From positions 1 to 43,382 of the forward strand of contig NZ_JBIYSM020000040.1 in NCBI RefSeq assembly GCF_044759095.2: DNA of 43,382 bases, written 5' to 3'. Source of the DNA: JBIYSM02 sp044759095 (GTDB taxonomy: Bacteria; Bacillota; Bacilli; Brevibacillales; Brevibacillaceae). The notes under the pieces are model-generated. The model was given only the letters and a program-made list of their open reading frames with translations, was not told where the DNA came from and made no database searches. A program made the position numbers and the translations under genes. This document shows positions 1-7,359 of the stretch, in pieces (position 1 is the first letter of the stretch; each line of letters begins with the position of its first letter).

Positions 1-51
1 TTCGGAATCTGGGCTCATAACCTCAGAAGAGCAGCCCAAATGGCCAAATAA
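1..51 (+). CDS. Possible transposase C-terminus, cut by the window edge
   Basis: Frame 1 is open from the window edge to a TAA at 49-51 and reads FGIWAHNLRRAAQMAK. A tryptophan followed by A-H-N-L-R/K-R/K just before the stop resembles the C-terminal tail of DDE transposases of the IS1182/IS4-like type. Only 16 residues are visible, so the assignment rests on this short tail. The repeat-rich non-coding DNA that follows fits the end of an insertion element, but I could not identify a terminal inverted repeat. It could also be the tail of an unrelated gene. Confidence 0.3.
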   Translation, partial: FGIWAHNLRRAAQMAK

Positions 52-142
52 GCAACGATTAACGGATACAGTTACACAGTAGCCCCCTGAGATTCACCAC
101 AATGAGATGCTTCTGCCAAAAAACGATTTTTTCAGGAGTAAC

Positions 143-186
143 TAGCTAACGCCGAGTGGGTCGAGGATAGCTTATGCCGGGTGGGT
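143..186. repeat. Imperfect 19-nt direct repeat, 25-nt period
   Basis: The 19-mer at 143-161 and the 19-mer at 168-186 both follow TAGCTNANGCCGNGTGGGT and match at 16 of 19 positions. They lie between the possible transposase tail and the 128-bp tandem duplication. Function is unknown. Confidence 0.6.
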
Positions 187-299
187 TTTCTTATCGTGTA
201 GGAAAGTTTAAGGGCTTCACCGTGTGAAAGCGTCCTGAAATAAACGTTCCGGAACGCATAAAAAGTTTCCTCTAACGAAGAACCAGCTTCTTCGAGAGG

Positions 300-320
300 G
301 CTTCAATCGAAGCTTTTTTT
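300..320 (+). terminator. Terminator-like hairpin closing duplication copy 1
   Basis: GCTTC (300-304), loop AATC and GAAGC (309-313) are followed by seven T. The 5-bp stem is short. The preceding 7-bp hairpin may add stability. Confidence 0.5.
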
Positions 321-427
321 ATCGTGTAGGAAAGTTTAAGGGCTTCACCGTGTGAAAGCGTCCTGAAATAAACGTTCCGGAACGCATAAAAAGTTTCCTC
401 TAACGAAGAACCAGCTTCTTCGAGAGG

Positions 428-448
428 GCTTCAATCGAAGCTTTTTTT
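428..448 (+). terminator. Terminator-like hairpin closing duplication copy 2
   Basis: Exact copy of the element at 300-320: stem 428-432/437-441, then seven T at 442-448. It ends 6 bp before the stop codon of the convergent dehydrogenase gene. Confidence 0.5.
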
Positions 449-454
449 AACATC

Positions 455-1318
455 CTATGCTTCCACTTTTGCACCATTCAGATACCGAAGAATCGCCATC
501 AAGTCCAGATCGCCCAATCCTTCGCGCAAAGCGGACTGGTAGCTGGCGTAGACCGATTCGGCCAAAGGGGAGGAAGCCCCGGCCTGGCGGGCAAGCCGCA
601 GGTCTTTGGCCATGTGTTTCAACGCAAACGCCGCTGGAAATTCGTCGGCCAGAATGCTTGCCGCTTTTCCTTTGATCAACGGTGTTCCGACTGCGCTTTC
701 GGAGATGATGGTCAGCATCTGTTCCGTCGGAATGCCCATTTCCCGGGCAAACAGGACAGTTTCCGCAACGCCCTGTACGGTAATTCCCAACAGCAGGTTG
801 ATCGCCAGCTTGGCGGAACTGCCGGAGCCGTTCGGACCGAGATGGAGCGCCAGCTTGCCCAGTTTGTCAAAGAGTGGGCGTACGCGATCAAAGCTCTCCT
901 GCTCTCCGCCCGCCATAATGATCAGCTTGCCCTCCCGCGCCGGGCCGACGCTGCCTGATACGGGGGCGTCCAGAAAGCGGTGACCGGCCTGCCTGCATCG
1001 CTCGGCGAGGAAGCGGGAGGTTTCCGGCGACACTGTACTCATGTCGACGAGAATACGGTCACGAGCGTTTCCCGAAAGAAGGCCGTCCGCCTCCATGTAG
1101 ATGGCTTTCACAGCAGTGTCGTCGCTGACCATGGTGAAGACGACATCACACTGCTCCAACAGGTGATAAGGCTTGTCCGCGATCCCAGCACCGCGGGCAA
1201 GCAGCGGCTCTGCCTTGTCGGGCGTACGGTTCCACACTGTCACGTCATAACCGGCGGACAGCAGGTTGCCGGCCATGGGGATTCCCATGTTTCCTAATCC
1301 AATCCATCCAATTTTCAT
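455..1318 (-). CDS. 3-hydroxyisobutyrate dehydrogenase-family NAD(P)-dependent oxidoreductase
   Basis: The 287-residue protein belongs to the beta-hydroxyacid dehydrogenase family (3-hydroxyisobutyrate, tartronate semialdehyde, gamma-hydroxybutyrate). These enzymes interconvert a beta-hydroxy acid and its semialdehyde with NAD(P). The Rossmann motif GLGNMG sits at residues 7-12, the substrate-binding DAPVSGS at about 117-123, and the catalytic lysine in GSSAK at about 170. The start at 1318 was preferred over an upstream in-frame ATG at 1372. AGGAG lies 9 nt before it, and the protein then begins directly with the nucleotide-binding strand, MKIGWIGLG. The gene is divergent from the aminotransferase and aldehyde dehydrogenase operon, so a semialdehyde or hydroxy acid from the same pathway is a plausible substrate. 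The exact substrate cannot be told. Confidence 0.85.
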   Translation of the reverse strand: MKIGWIGLGNMGIPMAGNLLSAGYDVTVWNRTPDKAEPLLARGAGIADKPYHLLEQCDVVFTMVSDDTAVKAIYMEADGLLSGNARDRILVDMSTVSPETSRFLAERCRQAGHRFLDAPVSGSVGPAREGKLIIMAGGEQESFDRVRPLFDKLGKLALHLGPNGSGSSAKLAINLLLGITVQGVAETVLFAREMGIPTEQMLTIISESAVGTPLIKGKAASILADEFPAAFALKHMAKDLRLARQAGASSPLAESVYASYQSALREGLGDLDLMAILRYLNGAKVEA

Positions 1319-1557
1319 CTGATGTAACTCCTCTTTCGCGTATGGAATCGCCTTTATTTTCTCATCATTCACCGTTCAAGTCCAGCAGTCGGCCTCCATC
1401 ATGGTTTGTGAAAACTGTACGGATTCCGGCGGGAACACCTGCCTCATTTTTGTGTAAAAGGAACATGGCTTACCATTCTGAAACGTTATACAGTTAGCTT
1501 ATCAGACCCCAGCCTGTTTCCCATGGCGTATCCCAGGAAAGAAGGTGAATGCGGATC

Positions 1558-2733
1558 ATGCGTTATCGCTCCAACAGGGTTGCCCAAATCCCTCCCTACA
1601 TGTTTGCTGAGCTCAACAAGAAAAAAGAAGCGATGAAGAAAGCGGGAGTTGACGTGATTGACCTGGGGATAGGCGATCCTGATCTTCCTACGCCGGAGCA
1701 TATTGTGGAGAAGCTGATCGAAGAAGTTCGGCGTCCGGAAAATTTAAAGTACCCCAGTTTTATCGGGTGTACCGAGTTTAGACAGGCGGTGGCCGATTTT
1801 TACAGGCGCCAGTTTCAGGTGGAGCTGGATCCCGAGACGGAAGTGCTCGCCTTGATTGGCTCCAAGGAGGGAATAGCGCATCTTATTCCGACTTTGATTG
1901 ATCCGGGTGACGTCGTGCTGCTGCCTGATCCCTGCTATCCTCCCTGCCGCATGGCCACCCTCCTGGCGAACGGCGAATGTTACGACATGCCGCTGAAACA
2001 ACAACACAATTTTGAGCCCCAGTTGGATGCGATCCCGGAAGAGATCATTCAGCGTGCCAGCCTGATGATTTTGAACTATCCGGGCAATCCCACTACCGCT
2101 ACGGTGGATCTGGACTTTTTCCGGCGAGCAGTCTCGTTCGGCCGTGCTCACGGCATTCCGATCGCTCACGACTCTGCCTACAACATGATTACGTTTGACG
2201 GCTATCAGGCGCCAAGCATTCTTCAGGTGGAAGGGGCCAAAGATGTCGCGGTGGAATTTGGCTCCCTGTCCAAAACGTACAACATGACCGGCTGGCGGAT
2301 CGGCTACGTGGCGGGCAACAAGGAAATCATCAAATCACTGGCTGTCTATAAAAACAATACCGACACCGGTCAGTTTACTCCCATCCAAAAGGCAGCCGCC
2401 TTTGCCTTGAACAGCGACCAAAGCTGCATCGAAAAACACAACCGGATTTACCGGGAGCGCATGAAAGCGATGCTCGACGGGCTTGCGACCATCGGCGTGC
2501 ATGTTCCGCCGCCCAAAGGGAGCTTCTTTATTTGGGCGCCGGTGCCCGACGGATATACATCCAGTGAGTTTGTGACAAGCGTGTTGGATCAAACCGGCGT
2601 GATTCTGACCCCCGGCAGTGCTTTCGGTCCGTCCGGCGAGGGGTATTTCCGCGTCTCCCTGTCCGTGCCGACTGAGCGCTTGTATGAGGCGGTAGAGCGG
2701 ATCAAGCAAAAAGTAACGATTGCCACACGATGA
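1558..2733 (+). CDS. PLP-dependent class I aminotransferase (LL-diaminopimelate aminotransferase-like)
   Basis: The 391-residue fold-type I aminotransferase transfers an amino group to or from a 2-oxoacid. The PLP lysine is in SLSKTYNMTGWRIGY (about K239). N-Y-P-G-N-P (about 173-178) and the cofactor-contacting D and Y of AHDSAYN (about 205 and 208) are present. The N-terminus RVAQIPPYMFAEL and the DLGIGDPDLPTP motif resemble DapL and related broad-specificity aminotransferases. An ATG at 1549 is in frame, but GAAGGTGA sits directly on it and lies 9 nt before the ATG at 1558, so the latter was chosen. An aldehyde dehydrogenase follows 27 bp downstream, so a catabolic role (amino acid to oxo acid to aldehyde to acid) is more likely here than lysine synthesis. 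That role is inference. Confidence 0.85.
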   Translation: MRYRSNRVAQIPPYMFAELNKKKEAMKKAGVDVIDLGIGDPDLPTPEHIVEKLIEEVRRPENLKYPSFIGCTEFRQAVADFYRRQFQVELDPETEVLALIGSKEGIAHLIPTLIDPGDVVLLPDPCYPPCRMATLLANGECYDMPLKQQHNFEPQLDAIPEEIIQRASLMILNYPGNPTTATVDLDFFRRAVSFGRAHGIPIAHDSAYNMITFDGYQAPSILQVEGAKDVAVEFGSLSKTYNMTGWRIGYVAGNKEIIKSLAVYKNNTDTGQFTPIQKAAAFALNSDQSCIEKHNRIYRERMKAMLDGLATIGVHVPPPKGSFFIWAPVPDGYTSSEFVTSVLDQTGVILTPGSAFGPSGEGYFRVSLSVPTERLYEAVERIKQKVTIATR

Positions 2734-2760
2734 TCATAGGCAGATAAGGAGAGGGAATTT

Positions 2761-4242
2761 ATGAAACGTTATTTGAACTACATCAACGGCGAATGGGTGG
2801 AATCGGCATCCGGCAGGTTTGCAGTAAATACAAACCCGGCTACCGGCGAAGTGTTGGGGGAAGTGACACAGTCCACGAGGGAGGACGTTGACCGCGCCGT
2901 GCAGGCAGCGAAGCAGGCGCAAAAATCATGGCGCCTCGTACCGGCCCCCGAACGGGCGGAAATTCTGTATAAAGTCGGCGAGCTGCTGAAGGAAAGAAAG
3001 GAAGAGTTGGCGCAAATCCTCACCCAGGAGATGGGGAAAGTGATTGAGGAGGCGAGAGGAGAAGTTCAGGAAGCGATTGACATGGCCTACTACATGGCCG
3101 GGGAAGGGCGCCGCCTGTTTGGCGACACCGTTCCGTCCGAGCTGCGCAACAAGTTTGCGATGAGCGTCCGCGTGCCAGTCGGGATTGCCGGTTTCATTAC
3201 ACCGTGGAATTTCCCGATCGCCATCATTTCATGGAAATCATTGCCTGCTTTGGTGTCCGGCAATGCGATTGTGTGGAAGCCGGCTTCGGAAACTCCGTTT
3301 ATCGCGGCAGAATTTGTCCGCATATACGAACAGGCAGGGCTGCCCAAAGGGCTGATGAATCTGGTGTATGGTTCGGGAAGCGTAGTGGGGAATGCAATCG
3401 TTGATCACCCCGAGATTGATCTCATATCGTTTACCGGCTCCAACGAGGTGGGCAGACAGATCAATGAACGCGCTGGCGGCATGTTGAAAAGGACGTCGCT
3501 GGAAATGGGCGGGAAAAACGCCGTTACCGTATTGGAGGATGCCGACCTTGATCTGGCTGTAAACGGAATCATCTGGAGTGCCTACGGTACAAGCGGGCAA
3601 CGATGCACCGCCTGCAGCCGGATCATCGTGCACGAGGCGGTGAAGGATGAGCTGGAGCGAAGACTGCTGGAGCGCATAGCGCAGCTGAAGCTGGGCAACG
3701 GATTGGACGAATCGGTGGACGTCGGTCCGGTGATCAATCGTTCTTCGTTGGAAAAGATCGACGAGTATGTCAAAATCGGTCTGGACGAGGGAGCCAAACT
3801 GCTCTGCGGCGGCAGAATTGTAACGGAAGACGGGTTGGAAAAAGGCAATTTCTACGCCCCCACTCTCTTTACCGACGTAAAACCTGACATGCGAATCGCC
3901 AGGGAAGAGATTTTCGGGCCGGTTGCCTCCATCATTCCGGTAAAAAGTCTGGAAGAAGCCATCGAGGTAAACAACAGCGTCGAATTCGGGCTGTCCAGCT
4001 CCATTTTCACCCGGGACATCAATCGGGCGTTTCAAGCGATGCAGGATCTCGATACCGGAATCGTATACGTAAACGCGGGGACGACCGGTGCGGAAATTCA
4101 CCTGCCGTTCGGGGGTACGAAAGGAACAGGAAACGGTCATCGCGATTCCGGAGTGGCCGCGCTGGACGTCTACACCGAGTGGAAGTCCATCTACGTGGAT
4201 TACAGCGGCAAGCTGCAGCGTGCGCAGATTGACAACTACTAA
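2761..4242 (+). CDS. NAD(P)-dependent aldehyde dehydrogenase (semialdehyde-type)
   Basis: This is a full-length (493 aa) aldehyde dehydrogenase oxidising an aldehyde or semialdehyde to the acid. The transition-state Asn is in TPWNFP (N150), the cofactor lysine in VWKPASETP (K173), the general base in LEMGGKN (E248), and the nucleophile in SGQRCTA (C282). The C-terminal GTTGAEIHLPFGGTKGTGNG is typical of enzymes acting on semialdehydes of diacids or amino acids, such as 2-oxoglutarate semialdehyde or aminoadipate semialdehyde. It starts 27 bp after the aminotransferase with its own SD (AAGGAGAGGG), so the two form an operon. A hairpin terminator follows at 4263-4293. The true substrate is not visible from sequence. 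Confidence 0.9.
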   Translation: MKRYLNYINGEWVESASGRFAVNTNPATGEVLGEVTQSTREDVDRAVQAAKQAQKSWRLVPAPERAEILYKVGELLKERKEELAQILTQEMGKVIEEARGEVQEAIDMAYYMAGEGRRLFGDTVPSELRNKFAMSVRVPVGIAGFITPWNFPIAIISWKSLPALVSGNAIVWKPASETPFIAAEFVRIYEQAGLPKGLMNLVYGSGSVVGNAIVDHPEIDLISFTGSNEVGRQINERAGGMLKRTSLEMGGKNAVTVLEDADLDLAVNGIIWSAYGTSGQRCTACSRIIVHEAVKDELERRLLERIAQLKLGNGLDESVDVGPVINRSSLEKIDEYVKIGLDEGAKLLCGGRIVTEDGLEKGNFYAPTLFTDVKPDMRIAREEIFGPVASIIPVKSLEEAIEVNNSVEFGLSSSIFTRDINRAFQAMQDLDTGIVYVNAGTTGAEIHLPFGGTKGTGNGHRDSGVAALDVYTEWKSIYVDYSGKLQRAQIDNY

Positions 4243-4262
4243 ATAACACACAATGATGGGAA

Positions 4263-4300
4263 AGCCCGAATTGACATCGCGTCGATTCGGGCTGTTTCTA
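4263..4300 (+). terminator. Terminator after the aldehyde dehydrogenase
   Basis: AGCCCGAAT (4263-4271) pairs with ATTCGGGCT (4285-4293), with three more inner pairs possible (GAC/GTC). A weak T tract, GTTTCTATT, follows. Confidence 0.65.
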
Positions 4301-4365
4301 TTACGTTTAACCTTCAGGGAAGGAAATATGTAATAATAGACGAAAAAACAAGGGAGGTCATTCTC

Positions 4366-4743
4366 ATGGGAATTTTCGACGGATTAATGGGAAATGCTTC
4401 GGAAGTCAACGCCGCAGAGGTCCAACAAGAATTTGGGAAAATATTGGCTAATGGTGAAAACGTCAACAGGGCATACAAGCTGATTCGGGATATGTTTATT
4501 TTCACGAATAAGCGATTAATTTTGATCGACAAGCAGGGGCTGACCGGAAAAAAGGTAGAGTATCATTCCCTTCCGTACAAGAGCATCACTCATTTCAGCA
4601 TCGAAACAGCGGGGAATTTTGATCTCGATGCCGAACTGAAAATCTGGATTTCAGGAAATGCGACACCGATTCAAAAACAATTTAATAAGAATTTGAATAT
4701 TTACGAACTGCAGAGTGTTTTAGCTGAATACGTTTGCAAGTAA
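4366..4743 (+). CDS. Small bacterial PH-domain protein
   Basis: The 125-residue soluble protein resembles the bacterial pleckstrin-homology family (bPH_1/YvbH-like). The family mark is the central stretch MFIFTNKRLILIDKQG, followed by YHSLPYKSITHFSIETAG and alternating beta strands. No signal peptide or membrane segment is seen. It is preceded by AGGGAGG 8 nt before the ATG and lies between two terminators, so it is a single-gene unit. Its function is unknown. Nothing links it to the catabolic genes around it beyond position. Confidence 0.75.
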   Translation: MGIFDGLMGNASEVNAAEVQQEFGKILANGENVNRAYKLIRDMFIFTNKRLILIDKQGLTGKKVEYHSLPYKSITHFSIETAGNFDLDAELKIWISGNATPIQKQFNKNLNIYELQSVLAEYVCK

Positions 4744-4773
4744 CGCTCAGCATCCACTTGTTTGACACCCTGA

Positions 4774-4801
4774 AGAGCCGGAATTTACCGGCTCTTTTTT
4801 T
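4774..4801 (+). terminator. Terminator after the PH-domain gene
   Basis: AGAGCCGG (4774-4781), loop AATTTA, CCGGCTCT (4788-4795), then a run of T to 4801. The stop codon of the convergent cdaR-like gene (4785-4787) lies inside the loop. Confidence 0.9.
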
Positions 4802-6014
4802 CATGCGCTCTTAGCATCATCTGCTGCTGATAGTTTTTGATCGTGATATAGATCAGCAGACAATGCTCAAAATTCGTTACGTCCAGTCTGGTCAGTTCCC
4901 TGATTCTTTCCAATCGGTAGACCAGGGTATTGCGGTGGATAAACAAGCTTCGCGCCGTTTCACTTACGTTCATGTTGCATTTGCAATAAGTGAGAAAGGT
5001 TTGGGCCAGGATGGCAAAGTTGTCAGAATGCAGTAAAGCGCTTACAAGATCGGACAAGCCTTTTCGAATACTGGGGCTTACTTCCCAGGTTAAAAGCTCC
5101 AGCATGATGTGCAAATCATTATAGCGATAGAGTCTCGGTTCCAGATTCGTTCGTTTGCCGGCTGCCAGCGCCTTTGAGGCATTCTGATAGGATTCGGCCA
5201 GCCCGCTTACTCCTTTTTTCACGTCTCCGACTGCGACAGCTGCATTCAACTTGTATTTCCTCTGCACATATGCATTCAGCTGTGCAGTCTTCCGTTCGAT
5301 TGATTTCATGAACGATTCCGTGCTTTCGTTGCGGTCGAGTGATTTGACAATGATGAATTGCTCCGGGTTTAACAGCGAGATGATATCCTGTTTGCTGTCT
5401 TGAAAGATCAGTTTGACCGTATCGATTACTTCTCTCTGATAGAATTGAAGCGAAAATTTATCGTAGGGTTCTCTCAGGCTTTCGGACGAATGAAGGTTCA
5501 GCATGTTGATCTCGATCAACAGGCAGACGCGGTTTCCCTCCAAATTGTATCCCAGCATGGCTCCATAGCGGAGGATATGCTCGATATCGGTCTTGGCGTC
5601 AACGTGAATCAGGTAATGGATCAGGGAATCAATCGCTTTTGTTTCCAGAACGGTCATTTCTTTTTTAAAAGATTCCTGACACAACAATTCCACATGGCTT
5701 TTTACGAGCTGGACGTATTTTTTGACTTCCTGCGGATTTCCGATGATCCCCAGTACGCCAATCGCTTTTCGGTCAAAAATGATCGGCGACGCTACTCCCG
5801 GCAACACGTTCTCCAAGGACTTCACATCTTCGAAACCGTAACTGACCGTATCATTTTTGGTCAAAACCTCGATGGATGCCATGTGAAATGTTCCCAACCG
5901 GCTGCGGTCCGTAGAGCCGATAATATACCCTTTTTCGTTGGTAATGCTGATGGGATGTCCAATAATCTCTGCTGTATTTTCTGCTACCGTTTGCGCAATT
6001 TCTTCCAAAATCAT
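4785..6014 (-). CDS. CdaR/PucR-family transcriptional regulator 1
   Basis: The 409-residue regulator has the CdaR layout. An N-terminal putative sugar-diacid recognition domain (about 1-130, with GYIIGSTDRSRLG) is followed by a degenerate GGDEF-like middle. A C-terminal PucR-type helix-turn-helix reads ETARSLFIHRNTLVYRLERI. Such proteins are usually one-component, ligand-responsive activators. The gene is divergent from the FAD oxidoreductase and binding-protein genes, with a 153-bp intergenic region carrying two GTGA-type inverted repeats. That suggests it controls them and itself. It is clearly paralogous to the regulator at 8598-9776: the 13-residue motif above is identical in both. The ligand is unknown, and sugar diacid is only the family label. 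GGAGGGGC lies just before the ATG. Confidence 0.9.
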   Translation of the reverse strand: MILEEIAQTVAENTAEIIGHPISITNEKGYIIGSTDRSRLGTFHMASIEVLTKNDTVSYGFEDVKSLENVLPGVASPIIFDRKAIGVLGIIGNPQEVKKYVQLVKSHVELLCQESFKKEMTVLETKAIDSLIHYLIHVDAKTDIEHILRYGAMLGYNLEGNRVCLLIEINMLNLHSSESLREPYDKFSLQFYQREVIDTVKLIFQDSKQDIISLLNPEQFIIVKSLDRNESTESFMKSIERKTAQLNAYVQRKYKLNAAVAVGDVKKGVSGLAESYQNASKALAAGKRTNLEPRLYRYNDLHIMLELLTWEVSPSIRKGLSDLVSALLHSDNFAILAQTFLTYCKCNMNVSETARSLFIHRNTLVYRLERIRELTRLDVTNFEHCLLIYITIKNYQQQMMLRAHEKKSR

Positions 6015-6034
6015 CGCATGCCCCTCCTATGTAC

Positions 6035-6047
6035 GTGAAAAAGTCAC
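6035..6047. promoter_or_regulatory. Candidate operator half of a pair (GTGA-N5-TCAC)
   Basis: GTGAAAAAGTCAC is an inverted repeat with arms GTGA/TCAC. Its centre (6041) is 44 bp from the centre of a near-identical repeat at 6079-6091, close to four helical turns. It lies 20 bp upstream of the cdaR-1 start. Confidence 0.45.
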
Positions 6048-6078
6048 ATATTTTTTCGGATTAAGCGCGGTTAATTTT

Positions 6079-6091
6079 GTGAATATTTCAC
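6079..6091. promoter_or_regulatory. Candidate operator half of a pair (GTGAA-N3-TTCAC)
   Basis: GTGAATATTTCAC is a perfect inverted repeat. It ends 5 bp before the -35 element of the divergent oxidoreductase promoter, a typical place for an activator site. Confidence 0.5.
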
Positions 6092-6096
6092 ATAGT

Positions 6097-6126
6097 TTGA
6101 CAACTTCGGGCTTGGTACCATGTAAA
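6097..6126 (+). promoter_or_regulatory. Sigma-A-type promoter for the FAD oxidoreductase operon
   Basis: A perfect TTGACA at 6097-6102 and TGTAAA at 6121-6126 (four of six matches to TATAAT) are separated by 18 bp. The start codon is 42 bp downstream. Confidence 0.55.
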
Positions 6127-6167
6127 AACAAGCAGGGTTCAGTTGGGACAAAAAGGTGGGAGTTCAT

Positions 6168-7334
6168 ATGAAGAACGCGGCAGATGTCATTATTGTGGGC
6201 GGGGGTGTCATCGGTTCCAGTATAGCATACAATCTCCTAAACGATGGATACAGCGGAAAAATAATCATTTTTGAGAGGGACAAGGTGTATGAGTACGCCT
6301 CCACTCCGCGAAGCGCCGGCGGCATCCGGCAATTATTCACAACCGATATCAACATTCAACTGAGCCGATTCAGTCTGCAAGCCTATCAAACATTTCCCGA
6401 GACGATGGCGGTTGACGGAGAACATGCCGAAATCGACTTCAAGCAGCGCGGGTATTTGTTTTTAGCCACGGAAGAAATGCTGCCCCGTTTGGAAAAACAT
6501 CAAATGCTTCAGCAAAAATACGGCGTCCCGTCTCAGGTACTAACCGGAAACGAGCTGTTGGATATTGTCCCGGAACTGCATATTGATGATTTGGCGGGCG
6601 GTTTGTACTGTGCGGAAGACGGATATCTGGATCCGTATTCAGTCATGCAGGGATACATCCGCTGTGCAAAAAAATTGGGGGCAGAGTACATCTACGAGGA
6701 CGTGGAAATGATTCTGAGCGAACAGGACGTCATCACCGGAGTCCGTCTCGCCGACGGCCGTGAATACCGTGCCCCGGTGGTAGTCAATTGCGCCGGAGCA
6801 TGGGCCCCTGCATTAAGCGGCAAGCTGGGACTTCCCCTGCCGGTTGTTCCGCTCCCCCGACAAGTATTTCAGTTTGATGTCGTGCAGCCTCTGCAAAAAT
6901 ATTTGCCGCTGACCATTGACCCTACAGGGGTGTACTTCCGGCATGAAGGTGAAAAATTGATTGCGGGCTATGCGGAGGAACGAGAGCCGGGATACGACTT
7001 TACTTGGAAACGCTCGTACTTCATTGAACAGCTGTGGCCCGTCCTGGCCAGACGCATTCCGAATTTTGAGCAGGCGAAGATCGAAAGGGGCTGGGCCGGC
7101 TTATACGATTTCAACACAGCAGACCATAATGCAATCCTTGGCAGACATCCTGGAAAAAAAGGCTATTATGTGGCGTTCGGGTTCAGCGGACACGGCATGC
7201 AGCAGGCTCCGGCTGTCGGAAAAGGGCTTTCCGAACTGATCCGTACCGGAAAATATGAAACGATCGACTTAACCCCGCTGCGAGTAGAAAGGTTTACCGA
7301 GAACGATCTGATTATCGAAGATGCAGTTGTCTAA
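6168..7334 (+). CDS. FAD-dependent amine/amino-acid oxidoreductase (DAO family)
   Basis: The 388-residue flavoprotein belongs to the D-amino-acid oxidase/sarcosine oxidase-beta/glycine oxidase superfamily. Its N-terminal strand DVIIVGGGVIGSSIAYNLL carries the GxGxxG motif. A second flavin region is near STPRSAGGIRQLF. The C-terminal GWAGLYDFNTADHNAILG and FGFSGHGMQQAPAVGK are typical of the family. These enzymes oxidise secondary or primary amines (sarcosine, dimethylglycine, N-methyl or D-amino acids). The start at 6168 was chosen over an in-frame GTG at 6156 because AAAGGTGGG lies 8 nt upstream of the ATG. It is followed after 25 bp by a binding-protein gene and is divergent from CdaR-1. 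The substrate is not determined. Confidence 0.85.
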   Translation: MKNAADVIIVGGGVIGSSIAYNLLNDGYSGKIIIFERDKVYEYASTPRSAGGIRQLFTTDINIQLSRFSLQAYQTFPETMAVDGEHAEIDFKQRGYLFLATEEMLPRLEKHQMLQQKYGVPSQVLTGNELLDIVPELHIDDLAGGLYCAEDGYLDPYSVMQGYIRCAKKLGAEYIYEDVEMILSEQDVITGVRLADGREYRAPVVVNCAGAWAPALSGKLGLPLPVVPLPRQVFQFDVVQPLQKYLPLTIDPTGVYFRHEGEKLIAGYAEEREPGYDFTWKRSYFIEQLWPVLARRIPNFEQAKIERGWAGLYDFNTADHNAILGRHPGKKGYYVAFGFSGHGMQQAPAVGKGLSELIRTGKYETIDLTPLRVERFTENDLIIEDAVV

Positions 7335-7359
7335 AAACCAAAAACAGGAGGCGCGTTGT

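Larger units (their letters stand above)
191..448 (+). repeat. Exact 128-bp tandem duplication of a hairpin-rich element
   Basis: Bases 191-320 are repeated without mismatch at 319-448, a period of 128 with a shared TT. Each unit can fold extensively. In copy 1, AGGAAAGTTT (200-209) pairs with AAAGTTTCCT (262-271) apart from one G-G mismatch. Inside this helix are a hairpin, GCTTCAC/GTGAAAGC (214-220/224-231, one bulged A), and a perfect palindrome, CGTTCCGGAACG (245-256). After it come a 7-bp hairpin, CGAAGAA/TTCTTCG (276-282/288-294), and a short terminator. This looks like a small structured RNA or the end of a mobile element rather than a protein gene. No long ORF on the plus strand explains it. 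The 1-454 stretch otherwise holds only the possible transposase tail and the 19-nt repeats. Confidence 0.9.

Noticed and set aside
1..448. CRISPR array suggested by direct repeats
   Set aside because: Only two copies of a 128-bp unit with no spacers. This is a tandem duplication.
1373..1557. Sigma-54 promoter (TGGC-N8-GC type) before the aminotransferase gene
   Set aside because: TGGCTTACCATTCTGAA lacks the conserved GC of the -12 element, and no sigma-54 activator is in the window.
3238..4251. 337-residue minus-strand frame
   Set aside because: Shadow of the aldehyde dehydrogenase, which carries all catalytic motifs on the plus strand.
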